The notes beneath the pieces were generated by a model. The model searched no databases, was not told where the DNA came from, and was given only the letters and a program-made list of their open reading frames with translations. Positions 54,609-64,000 of a stretch of DNA of 64,000 bases are shown here, piece after piece. The stretch comes from Aplidium turbinatum. Lineage: Eukaryota; Chordata; Ascidiacea; Aplousobranchia; Polyclinidae. The stretch covers positions 3,720,001 through 3,784,000 of the forward strand of contig OU964934.1 in NCBI GenBank assembly GCA_918807975.1, read 5' to 3'. Position 1 is the first letter of the stretch, and every line of letters begins with the position of its first letter. Both the position numbers and the translations under genes were made by a program.

Positions 54609-55083
54609 CAGTGTTGCCATCTAGGTTTTTTAAAAATAAACTAGATGAAGCTAAAAAAAAGATCAGAATAAACTAAATTGCTATTTTCTTGCCCTAAACA
54701 CTAACTTTCAGGGTTTAAAGTTAGAAAATAGGAAAGCTATCAGGTAAAGTTGTGAAAACACTATTCACCAACTTCACCTTATATTTTTGGTCGATTCCAA
54801 TCTATGACATCATGGAATTATGACGTCATGGAATTTGATTTCACAGTAGGTTACGATTAAAAAGTTGTATGGCCCGATAACTCATGTGTAAAGTCGAAAA
54901 AAAGACCAGAATAAGCCAAATTGAAGCAGAAATAAACTAAAAATATCAAAAAAAACAAATATAAACCAAAAAAATAAAAAATAAACTAAAAAGTAAACTA
55001 TAAACCAAATCGAAAAAAAAATAAACCAAACGGTTGCAAAATAAACCAGATTTGGTTTTAAAAAGACTAAAATGGTAACACTG
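54609..55083. mobile_element. hAT MITE, 475 bp, 8-bp target duplication
   Basis: Ends CAGTGTTGCCA and TGGTAACACTG are flanked by CAGCTGGC (54601-54608 and 55084-55091). The right half contains degenerate AAATAAACCA repeats. It lies just upstream of the TEX2 start. Confidence 0.88.
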
Positions 55084-55264
55084 CAGCTGGCTGACACAGA
55101 TGACATCAGAGTTGCCAAAAAAAAAATATTTTGACCAGCAAAAACAATGTCTAGAAATCTACAAAATAGAAAAAAACTTCTGTTCAGTTTTCGCAACAAT
55201 AAACTTCGTGAATACATTAATTATTTCTTTTTTAAAACAATTTGTTTATTGAAACGTCATATCA

Positions 55265-55335
55265 TACATTTGCATCACTCAGCTTTACTGCAGAGTCGGA
55301 GTCGTATATTTTACTCCCGATTCCACAGCCCTGAT
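55265..55335. mobile_element. hAT end with GAGTCGGAGTCG and CCACAGCCCTG
   Basis: The widespread hAT terminus GATTCCACAGCCCTG follows GAGTCGGAGTCG. A similar end lies at 60600-60672 inside a ZC3H7 intron. Confidence 0.6.
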
Positions 55336-56033
55336 TGTAGGGTGGTGTCTGACCACTTGTGATCCTCAAATGCCATCAGGCAATTCCAGCAAAAAAAGTT
55401 TGAAAAGTTTTATTTACACTTGCAGAGCTGTCTAAACACGAAAAACTCTGCAAAAATGGCTTTTATTTTAATTTTGTCACAGTTTCAATTAGCAATAAAT
55501 ATTACCGTATATCTTAGGCCTAATTCCGTTTTTTCTTTTAGATTTCAATGATGGCTTCACACTTGTATTTTAGCATTTGGGTTGACGTTGGATGCAAAAA
55601 TTTGTAAAGCTTATGTGCCCTGTTATGTCGTTTAGTTGTCTATATCACACTCACAAATCGCAGACGGTGCCACTCTCGTTTGTATAATGGTGTTAAATGG
55701 GGAGTGTTTAGTCTACAAGTAGCTGAACTGCTCAACCATCTATCAGTACCGGTAACAGTTTCTGTACTTCACTTCATAGCAGATACAAATACTGAAACAC
55801 GAACAAATAAATGCCTCTTGTTTATTCACAAAATCAGTATCACTGTTACGCACAATATGGTCTACAAGGAACGACGTATTTCTGTCAAAAAAGTTTATAT
55901 TTATATGACCTCGTATTTTCATGACACCAAAATGGGTGTCTTTTTATCAATGAAAAAAAAAACATTTTGCGAACTTCTGACGTTCATAAACGACACGCAG
56001 GGTGTGAAAGTCGCAGATACCAAACGGTGTTTC

Positions 56034-56690
56034 CCATCAGGAAAAATACGTCCTTTTTTCATTAATCCAACGTCTGCGTACGTTTGATTATTGCAAAAAG
56101 CACGGATTTTACTAACTGGAGGACACACAGGGGATTGCCCTATTCAACAAGGAATCTTAATTTTGCGACACAAAAAATGACTGAAACCGGATATAGAAAA
56201 ATAATATTCCAATTTTAATAACATTGGACGCAGTGGCGTTGATGAAGATCTGAGTCAAAAGGCGCAATTATGGCCTTAATACCAGAGACATCATCACCCA
56301 TACAGCAAAATCATTCATTTTTACACAGATTCAACGTCTGCAGACGTAAAATGTAAAAATGACAGATTTCGCAGTCTGGGCAGCAGCGGGTCGCCACCGA
56401 CTTTCGCAAAGCACAGTCAAAGTGGGACGTTTGGAATGGACGTTAACAGAACGTACATTAATTATCAACCACAATTTCGCTTGCAACAAGGAACGGTTCT
56501 CAGGCAGTAAAATCCGTCATTTTTACAGGGATTCAACGACTGCAGACGTTGAATCAATGTAAAAATCGACTGATGTGCTGTCTGGGGTCAAGACTGCAAA
56601 AAGCTTCAGAATTAAAATAATCAAAACTAAAATGATGCAATTCTACCGTTGATTTTACGTCTGCTGATGTAAAATCAACGATAATTGCGT
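56034..56690. repeat. Cluster of four palindromic MITEs
   Basis: Copies at about 56034-56120, 56297-56380, 56499-56586 and 56643-56690. The third shows CAGGCAGTAAAATCC, GACTGCAGACGTTGAATC and GTGCTGTCTGGGG. They lie between TEX2 and ZC3H7. Confidence 0.75.
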
Positions 56691-57716
56691 TTGGCGGCGC
56701 AAAGTCAGATAAAAAATATAATGCTCCGTCATCAGGCAACCTACACAGGTATAAAGTTACGACTTAGTGTAACGTCAAATACCATCGATTTAACGTAGAA
56801 ATAGCAAAAATTGAACTGCAAAACTCGGAGAGCAAAGTTGTAGAGGGGTCTCCTTCATTGTGTGGGGGGAGGGTCCATCTATTTCAAGGATAAAACTAAG
56901 CTTTGTACAGAAATTTCCCTCACAACATGAAGCTGTTGCCTCCTCCATTGACCGAAGGAGCGGTATTAGCTGGGGGGCATGACGTTGGATCAATATAGAA
57001 CGATGTAATTACTATTTGTGTAATAAGTTTATTCTTCTGAGTAAAAATGTTAACTGTCGTATTTAAAGAACATTTTCTTTTCTGTTTTCCAGTCCACATA
57101 TTTGTTTATGAAGTTAGTGATGAAGCAGTTTAACGCTGTTCCAACAGAATTTAATACAGCGCAGACACGCATTGCTGATAACTGCATTTGAAAGTACGCA
57201 ACCTTGCAACCAATGACATTTCAAGCAAATCTTGGCTGAATGCTCTTTATAATATTTGATGGTGATTTCAATATTTTTATAACTGACCGACAAAGTTTCA
57301 AATATTTGCAATCATAAGGGCAAAAAGACCTTCGGACGTCTTTGGGAGACCTTGTATCTCAAAAGCATGCTTTTTCAAACAGCAAAAACCTTCATTTTAC
57401 GTTGATTTAAGTCTGCGGTGTCTAGGTTTAAGCCAAAGATTTCAAAACAATGAACCCTAGAAGAATAGAATGTGTGGTGATATCTCCAACCAGCAAAAGT
57501 TGTCGTTTTTACATCATTTCAACATCACTAGGTGAGAAATGCCAACAGAGGGACGAATACTTCATCTAGATTTTCAACATTGGAAAATGAAAATGTTAGC
57601 CACCCATTGCTTTTAGATATCGGTTCACGTTAATGAAACACTACAATTGTCAATAGGATTGAAGTGGAAGAAGGTAACTGTTGCATTGTTTGTTCTCGGA
57701 AGCCGATTGTTTAAGA

Positions 57717-58020
57717 ATTGATAGCGATAGACACCGTGTTTCGCCCATGAGACTGGGCTCGTCAGTATAGCACCACTAATTCTTGCCACAAGGGTAATGG
57801 CAAGAATACGGTGCGATACTGACGAGCCCAGCCTCATGGGCGAAACACGGTGTCTATCGCTGTCAATTCTTGCTACAATCAGCTGCCGAGAAATATATAC
57901 TTGATTGGATGGTCTAAACGGTTAGTGTAGAAGCTACACCGTTATGACTAGCGAATCGCAACTGCTCGATGTACTAGTGAGTGCTCACTGCTCAGCCTTG
58001 TGCTGATAGCCGGGAAGAAT
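57717..58020. repeat. Palindrome and right flank of the GTCTATCGCTGTC repeat family
   Basis: About 70 bases at 57717-57790 (GCGATAGACACCGTGTTTCG) return inverted to about 57870 with few differences. The flank to about 58020 matches 33272-33420. Confidence 0.75.
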
Positions 58021-58138
58021 GCTACTTTCTTCACAATATTGCATTGTTTTTTGCAAAAAATTTACGTTGAAACTGATAATAACTAGAAGAAAAGACTTTT
58101 GAACAAAATTAATGTATAGAGCCGATTTAACCGAATAA

Positions 58139-58192
58139 GACAGCAAAATCGCAGACGTTGAATCAATAAAAAATGGCGGATTTTGCTGTTTG
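58139..58192. mobile_element. Palindromic MITE, partial
   Basis: GACAGCAAAATC, CAGACGTTGAATCAA and GGATTTTGCTGTTTGGG are present; the left arm is shortened. Confidence 0.7.
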
Positions 58193-58609
58193 GGTGGAGG
58201 TGTAGTTGGGACAACATATGGGCCTTTCCAGCCACCAAATCAGTGATTTTGTATGGATTTGCATGCTTCAATGAAAAAGGATTGATTTACTTGTGGGTTT
58301 GGATGAGAACGAAAGAAATCGATTATTGCTTTCGGTTGTGCAGGTGTGATTGTTCAAATTTACTCGAAATGCCATTGGCATAGCGTCTGTTGCGGTTGAA
58401 TTAACGTAAAATTTACAAAATAAATCATCTAGTAGGTGAATATTTTTTTAATTGATACGAGGTTAGATGAACTGATTTGATCAGTTTGAAACAATCTTTG
58501 CTGAACTGTCGTGTGAGATTGGGTAAGAAAATGCATCCGGGGACCAAAATTGGGTCGGACTTCATGTGGAGAGGGTGCGCTATAAAAAGAGGGTTTAGAA
58601 AGGGATCTT

Positions 58610-61600
58610 CTATGCCTGGGTCGACTGGCTTATTAAAACGTCCATATCTTGAGCCGCGTCTATTAAATGATCATCCTGGGCTTTTCGAACTCGGTTTATG
58701 ACGTATTGCCTCCGATGATTCCATTCGTCGAGTTCCTCCTTAGAATGCGCGAACGGGCAACTGTTCTCGCTGGCGGGAAGACGGCTGAAGTCGCATACTC
58801 CCTTTTCGTGCCTGCATCCAGACGCAAAGCGATGGTGTTAGCTTTCTTAAAAGTGAGAATTTAAAATCAAAACACGGCGCAAGTCCTTAAGAATAATAAA
58901 ATGGAAATGTCTTTCATTTTTCTTTTTCAATTCATTTTGAAGATAGATAAATTGTGTTTTTTCCAAAGCTCTACTATTTACCTCCCAACATATGGCTCTC
59001 AAAACACAACAAAAGATGTCATAAAAATATAACTTCGATAACGCAAACAAATGACTACAGGCAGGGTGGTGGTGATGAAAAATATCCGAAAAATCAAAAG
59101 CAATCTTCAAACTCACCTTTCGCAAATCTTATATTTTCCACCAGGCTTACGAAACTTCCAGTGTCCATCGCTATCTGACAAAGCTCGCAACTTGTGTTTC
59201 TCGGATAAACAGTGCTTGTCCCACTGGCGTTTGCCGTTACATTCCTTGTCGCAGAGCCAGCAGTGGAAGGCGCTCTGTGCAATAATACAGGCTTCATGAT
59301 CATAACACGAAACATACCCTTGCATGAGAGTTGTCATTTTTTTGAAAAACTTCGTATTTCATTCCGCTCATTAACCAAACTTTTCGGCCATCCATGTTGT
59401 TGTTAACAGGGTTGTGAAATTGGGCGAAATATATCAGCCTCCTCTATTTATAACCGGCCTCCTCTATTTATAACCGGCCTCCTCTATTTATAACCGGCCT
59501 CCTCTATTTATAATCGGCCTCCTCTATTTATAATCGGCCTCCTCTATTTATAACCGGCCTCCTCTATTTATAACCGGCCTCCTCTATTTATCACCGACTT
59601 CCTCTATTTATAACCGGCCTCCTCTATTTATAACCGGCCTCCTCTATTTATCACCGACTTCCTCTATTTATAACCGGCCTCCTCTATTTATAACCGGCCT
59701 CCTCTATTTATCACCGACTTCCTCTATTTATAACCGGCCTCCTCTATTTATAACCGGCCTCCTCTATTTATCACCGACTTCCTCTATTTATCACCGACTT
59801 CCTCTATTTATAACCGGCCTCCTCTATTTATAACCGGCCTCCTCTATTTATAACCGGCCTCCTCTATTTATAACCGGCCTCCTCTATTTATAATCGGCCT
59901 CCTCTATTTATAATCGGCCTCCTCTATTTATAACCGGCCTCCTCTATTTATAACCGGCCTCCTCTATTTATAACCGGCCTCCTCTATTTATCACCGACTT
60001 CCTCTATTTATCACCGACTTCCTCTATTTATAACCGGCCTCCTCTATTTATAACCGGCCTCCTCAATTTATAACCGGCCTCCTCTATTTATAACCGGCCT
60101 CCTCTATTTATAACCGGCCTCCTCTATTTATAACCGGCCTCCTCTATTTATCACCGACTTCCTCTATTTATAACCGGCCTCCTCTATTTATAACCGGCCT
60201 CCTCTATTTATCACCGACTTCCTCTATTTATAACCGGCCTCCTCTATTTATAACCGGCCTCCTCTATTTATAACCGGCCTCTTCTATTTATCACCGGCCT
60301 CCTGTATTTATAACCGGCCTCCTCAATTTATAACCGGCCTCCTCAATTTATAACCGGCCGGCTCTGACTTCAGTGTTTTCAGATTTTTAAGTGTTGCCAA
60401 ATCTTATTGAATTCTTGTCCTTTTTTATTTTTTTAAATTTTATTTCACTTTAGTTGAGATCGAAATTGAAACAGCGACTGTCACAAAAAGTGACAAGAAT
60501 AAACGATTCTTATTTCTGGTAACGTTTTAGAATGCAATACGAAGAACAAGAGACAATATTTTGTTGCAAACAAAGACTTTAATGCACTTTTTTGTATCAA
60601 GTCAGAGTCGGCCTTTTTCTTGACAACTTCGACCCCTGACACGCCGAAGTCTCTCCGACTCCACAGCCCTGGTTGTTAACGCTAAAGTTGAAGTGAGCAA
60701 ATGAAGCGGACCATCACTACAAACCCGATCACAAACGACAAAATATGCAGCATCGTTACCTGAGCCTCGGTGGGCGGGGCAACAGCCGCAGTGTCCGTGT
60801 TCACTGAAGCAGATCGTTTCGCTTGCTTGGTTTGCTTTTCTTTAATCAGAGCTTCACGTAATTCTTCTATGTCTTTGACTGAATAAAGAAAATTTTTAAC
60901 TGAACAGTGATGAAAAAATATTCCGACAAATGTCGCCCCCACAAGGCTTGGTATGAACGACTCGGTTACATGTGTTGTGATTCAAAATAAATATGTTTTC
61001 ACGCGAGTCAGTTCAATCACAAGCAGCAAAAAATATATTTCAATCTGCTAGGCCACCTTCGGTCCAGCTTATTCAAATAGAAACAATATACAGTTATGTA
61101 ATCAAAAGGTGGAAGCTCGTCTGGTTGACAGCCAGTCTTGGTGCGCCAGTAGCAGTCAGGTTGCAGTATATGAGAGGAGAGTTTTAACGCTTTTCTTGAT
61201 TAAACACAACATGATTATCATAAACATAAAAACAAGATTACGGTTAAGAGTTCCGTTACATTGATTTTCGCGTAAAAACATCCAAATATCCATTTCTTCC
61301 TGGGAGTGGGCGAAATTACATTTCCCCGAGAACGAACATTTCTTCTGGCGACGATAGTTCTCGCAAAGTTCAAATCGAACCGGAAGTGACTGAAAGAACA
61401 ATCATTGAAACAAATTTGAACACTGGACTTTTCGATTGTTGTACAAAAGGACTGAATGTTTTCCCTCACAAGATTTACCGTCAGTTTATTTTTATTTTTT
61501 AACTTTTTCTCCAAAGGATATTTTCAGCACCCAATGAAAGTTATGGCTTCGGAACAATGAAGTCGGGAGATGGCAATAGAGGGAAAACTACTGCGTTATT

Positions 61601-63502
61601 TTTAAGAAGCTTGAACAAAAACAAACATGACTGCAACATCGTGCCCCACCTCCCTTGCCGAGGTTTCAAACTACAATGATAGAAATGTAACATTTTGTAT
61701 GCTCCACATCACAAAGATTCAAAACCACTCTTTCTATTTTCAGGTTAGCACTTTATAATATGGTGTGACAGCCTTCAAGGTTTTATTGCAACGTGGCTGA
61801 GTAGAAGGCTTGTGTTAGTAGGGCGGAGCTACGCAATTTGTCTGACAAGACAAAACCATGATAAAACAATGAGCCTTGTTATAAATGAAACACATAAAGT
61901 ATGTGGCGTCAAATCTAGAATCGGTACAAAAAGGATGAAGTCTACAAACCTTGTTTTTAAGATAAGGCAGGTCCCGTACTTGAACCCAGGACCTCTTAGT
62001 GTTGACCAACATGACTTTCTTGTTGTTAGTCCACGAGTGTTGCGCTCTGGCATTGCAATACTTCATGTCTTTGGTGGGTTCGCTTATCTGCCCGTTCTTA
62101 TGACAGATCGAGCATATGAACTTCACCTTCCACCTGCAAGAGATTGTGAGCAACGGAAGATGATAAAAAGTTTAATTCTGAGAAGAGAAAGTTTATTACT
62201 ACACTCACACAGTTTGTTGGAGACATTGATAAAGAATAGAGATTTTAAACAAAACATGACCATAGCATGAGTATAGCCGACAATCAAAAGTCGGAATTTG
62301 TTGTGTGAGACTTTCCTTCACATTAAACAATGACAATAGCTGACGAACATCCGATCAACCGGCGGGTTGGCTGCTCTTTTTTATTGAGCAGAAGTAAAAT
62401 ATAGAGCTTCGGTAGAGAGTTTGTCTTGTTGAACCATAGGCATACGAAGCCGAGCAACATGATCAAGTTCAACATCTTCAAGTTTATTACATTTACATAC
62501 ACATAAAACTACGCAACAAATTAAGTATCGAACGTTTTCGACATCACAAGATGTCCTCTTCAGGAATAATATACATACAACTTAACTACATCTGAATAAA
62601 ATACAATGGTTAACTAAATCTATAAACAGGAAAAGACAAAAACTGCACAGTACTTCTGACTAGCTCAAACTCAACGATAGGCTCCACGATGCAGTTACCT
62701 TTGATTCTCGTGGAGCCTATCGTTGAGTTTGAGCTAGTCAGAAGTACTGTGCAGTTTTTGTCTTTTCCTGTTTATAGATTTAGTTAACCATTGTATTTTA
62801 TTCAGATGTAGTTAAGTTGTATGTATATTATTCCTGAAGAGGACATCTTGTGATGTCGAAAACGTTCGATACTTAATTTGTTGCGTAGTTTTATGTTTAT
62901 GTAAATGTAATAAACTTGAAGATGTTAAACTTGATCACGTTGCTCGGCTTCGTATGCCTATGGTTCAAGTAAAATATAATTGAACAATCAGCACCTGAAC
63001 TCCGAGAGGTTTCCTTCAGTTGAAAAAAGTGATTTAGCTTCGGAATCATCACTAGGCAGAGGATGTTCCTGGATGTGTTCGTTGGACTTTGCCACGATAT
63101 CTGCGGCGGTTAGCCTTAAAAGAAACATGGTCTGCTCACTCATCGGCTCATAATGTGAAAGTATCAGTCAAGATGCAGACGTTGAATTAATGCAAAGCAG
63201 AACTTGTTTGTGGGTTGAGTGTCTCAGGGCTGCGTGCTCTGGTGCGGTATCGAACCGACGTCCTTTCGAACGTCGCGCAATTCCTGTTTTACAATCAAGA
63301 AACATGAGAAATTGTTTTACATGAAAAAACCTCACCCTTCTTTATCCATGATAGCCCAGACATCTCGTTCAACAAGGCTGTGCGCAAAGTGACATTCAGA
63401 ACCTCTGGTGCATTGGAACCGAATGGCGTGCCGACAAAGTATGGCCTGCTGGGGAGCTCTGATCTCCGTATAGCGGACTGTGGACTCGCGAAGAATATGC
63501 GT
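58610..63502 (-). CDS. ZC3H7: ZC3H7A/B-type CCCH zinc-finger protein, 3' part (7 exons); 5' part outside window
   Basis: Exons in transcript order: 63336-63502, 62995-63114, 61950-62133, 61260-61389, 60760-60878, 59117-59274 and 58610-58811 with the stop. All are GT-AG, their lengths keep phase, and they total 359 residues. Visible domains: a CCCH finger C-x7-C-x5-C-x3-H (LCRHAIRFQC to FAHS); a Cys/His knuckle (CSICHKNG to ARAQHSW); a CCCH finger C-x8-C-x5-C-x3-H (LCENYRRQKKC to NFAHS); a C2H2 finger C-x2-C-x12-H-x5-H (FHCWLCDKEC to SEKHK); and a last CCCH finger split by an intron (KICERHEKGVC to CPFAHS), followed by the C-terminal helix ending AQDDHLIDAA. This order and the C-terminus match vertebrate ZC3H7A/B, RNA-binding proteins implicated in microRNA biogenesis. 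The N-terminal TPR region known in that family is not in the window. The first exon's acceptor is the least certain. Confidence 0.93.
59441..60360. repeat. 20-bp minisatellite, about 46 units, in a ZC3H7 intron
   Basis: The unit on the gene's sense strand is AGGCCGGTTATAAATAGAGG. Three variants differ only in the GGCCGGTT part; nearly all keep ATAAATAGAGG. Around 59581-59780 the variants recur with a 60-bp higher-order period. It lies between exons 59117-59274 and 60760-60878, in the intron that also carries a hAT end. Confidence 0.97.
60600..60672. mobile_element. hAT end in a ZC3H7 intron
   Basis: AGTCAGAGTCGG and CTCCGACTCCACAGCCCTG mark one terminus; the rest of the element was not delimited. 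Confidence 0.55.
62434..62968. mobile_element. Two Penelope-like 3' ends as a near-perfect palindrome
   Basis: Arms of about 260 bases (62434-62693 and 62709-62968) are inverted copies with almost no differences. Each contains a hammerhead-like core near GGACATC-TTGT-GATGTC-GAAA. Sequence at the left outer end (GTAGAGAGTTTG) matches the flank of the element at 37.9 kb. The fragment is in a ZC3H7 intron, with no coding sequence. Confidence 0.85.
63168..63290. repeat. Half of a palindromic MITE and an inverted SINE head
   Basis: GCAGACGTTGAATTAATGC matches the MITE right half. Then 63213-63283, read on the minus strand, has GTCGGTTCGATACC, a B-box-like motif related to 28875-29000. Confidence 0.5.
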
Positions 63503-64000
63503 CTGGTGGCATGAGAGGTGATTCAATATACTTGTTATTGTTTTTGGTATCAACTTTCAGACTTAGTTTAAAAACCAAAAGCTCTTTGAAACACGACATG
63601 TTGGTCATATAAAACTTGGAAAGAGTAAACACCAGGCTTGGAGTCATCAAATATTGTATGAGTATTTGAAGATGTTGAGAAAACGCGTATAGTTTTGATG
63701 AAAAGATAAATTGTGCACACAATTTATGGAAATACAACTGGAGCCAATGAGTTTGAGCCGAGACTCATCACGATTTATTTTAAACTCAGCAAATTCTGAA
63801 TAAATTCACGAATAAAGTTGATGCAATATTTAAATAAATTGCAAGTCAACGAGCGCAGTGTCGGATGCAGGAAGGCACTGCAACATGACACTCCTCCTTT
63901 GAATAATTTTTAAATAACATTTTTACTTTTCCGTTTACTATCATGCTTTTTATATTCACATATCTGTAATTGAACAGTGACATACGCAAAGACAGCGAGA
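63503..64000. other. ZC3H7 intron or upstream; nothing recognised
   Basis: No further ZC3H7 exon could be recognised here; the next upstream exon should lie beyond the window. Confidence 0.5.

Noticed and set aside
54609-55083. Open frame on the minus strand rich in Phe and Ile (VYFLVYFLFFWFIF-like)
   Set aside because: It is the translation of degenerate AAATAAACCA repeats inside an hAT MITE, not a membrane protein.
54331-58609. TEX2 and ZC3H7 as an operon
   Set aside because: Same strand, but separated by about 4.3 kb of repeats; operon spacing in animals that have them is normally far shorter.
59441-60360. CRISPR-like array
   Set aside because: Units are contiguous 20-bp repeats without unique spacers, in an intron of an animal gene; it is a minisatellite.

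Overview
The window is nuclear DNA from an animal. It is AT-rich, has small exons with GT-AG introns, and is packed with transposon remains. It holds three host genes, identified by splicing exons by eye and comparing them with remembered family sequences. The proteins are clearly metazoan but too diverged for a vertebrate. An invertebrate chordate such as a tunicate fits best; this placement is a weak inference.

Layout. (1) 1-10.3 kb: no host gene found; repeats only (a GC-rich relic, a tRNA-derived SINE, hAT and Mutator-like short elements). (2) 10.37-17.44 kb, plus strand: a complete MAP1LC3 (ATG8 family) autophagy gene in four exons, with a LINE fragment and several DNA elements in its long first intron. 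(3) 17.5-27.6 kb: no host gene; a 3.1 kb foldback transposon with exact 8-bp target duplications and a cluster of small palindromic MITEs. (4) 27.68-54.33 kb, minus strand: a 25-exon TEX2 gene (ER-anchored lipid-transfer protein with an SMP domain). Every splice junction is GT-AG and in phase except one. Its introns carry LINE fragments, a Penelope-like fragment with a hammerhead ribozyme core, hAT elements, a SINE and many palindromic MITEs. (5) 54.3-58.6 kb: intergenic repeats. (6) 58.61-63.50 kb, minus strand: the last seven exons of a ZC3H7-type CCCH zinc-finger gene whose 5' part lies beyond the window. One intron contains a 46-unit, 20-bp minisatellite.

The three genes do not form an obvious functional unit: LC3 acts in autophagosome formation, TEX2 in ER contact-site lipid transfer, and ZC3H7 in RNA binding. 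TEX2 and ZC3H7 lie on the same strand but about 4.3 kb apart, too far for a tight operon. The most interesting observation is that the ZC3H7 intronic minisatellite, read in the gene's own sense direction, repeats an AUAA-containing core about 46 times. AUA(A/U) in RNA loops is, as I recall, the motif reported to be bound by mammalian ZC3H7 proteins, so a self-binding or sponge role can be tested.
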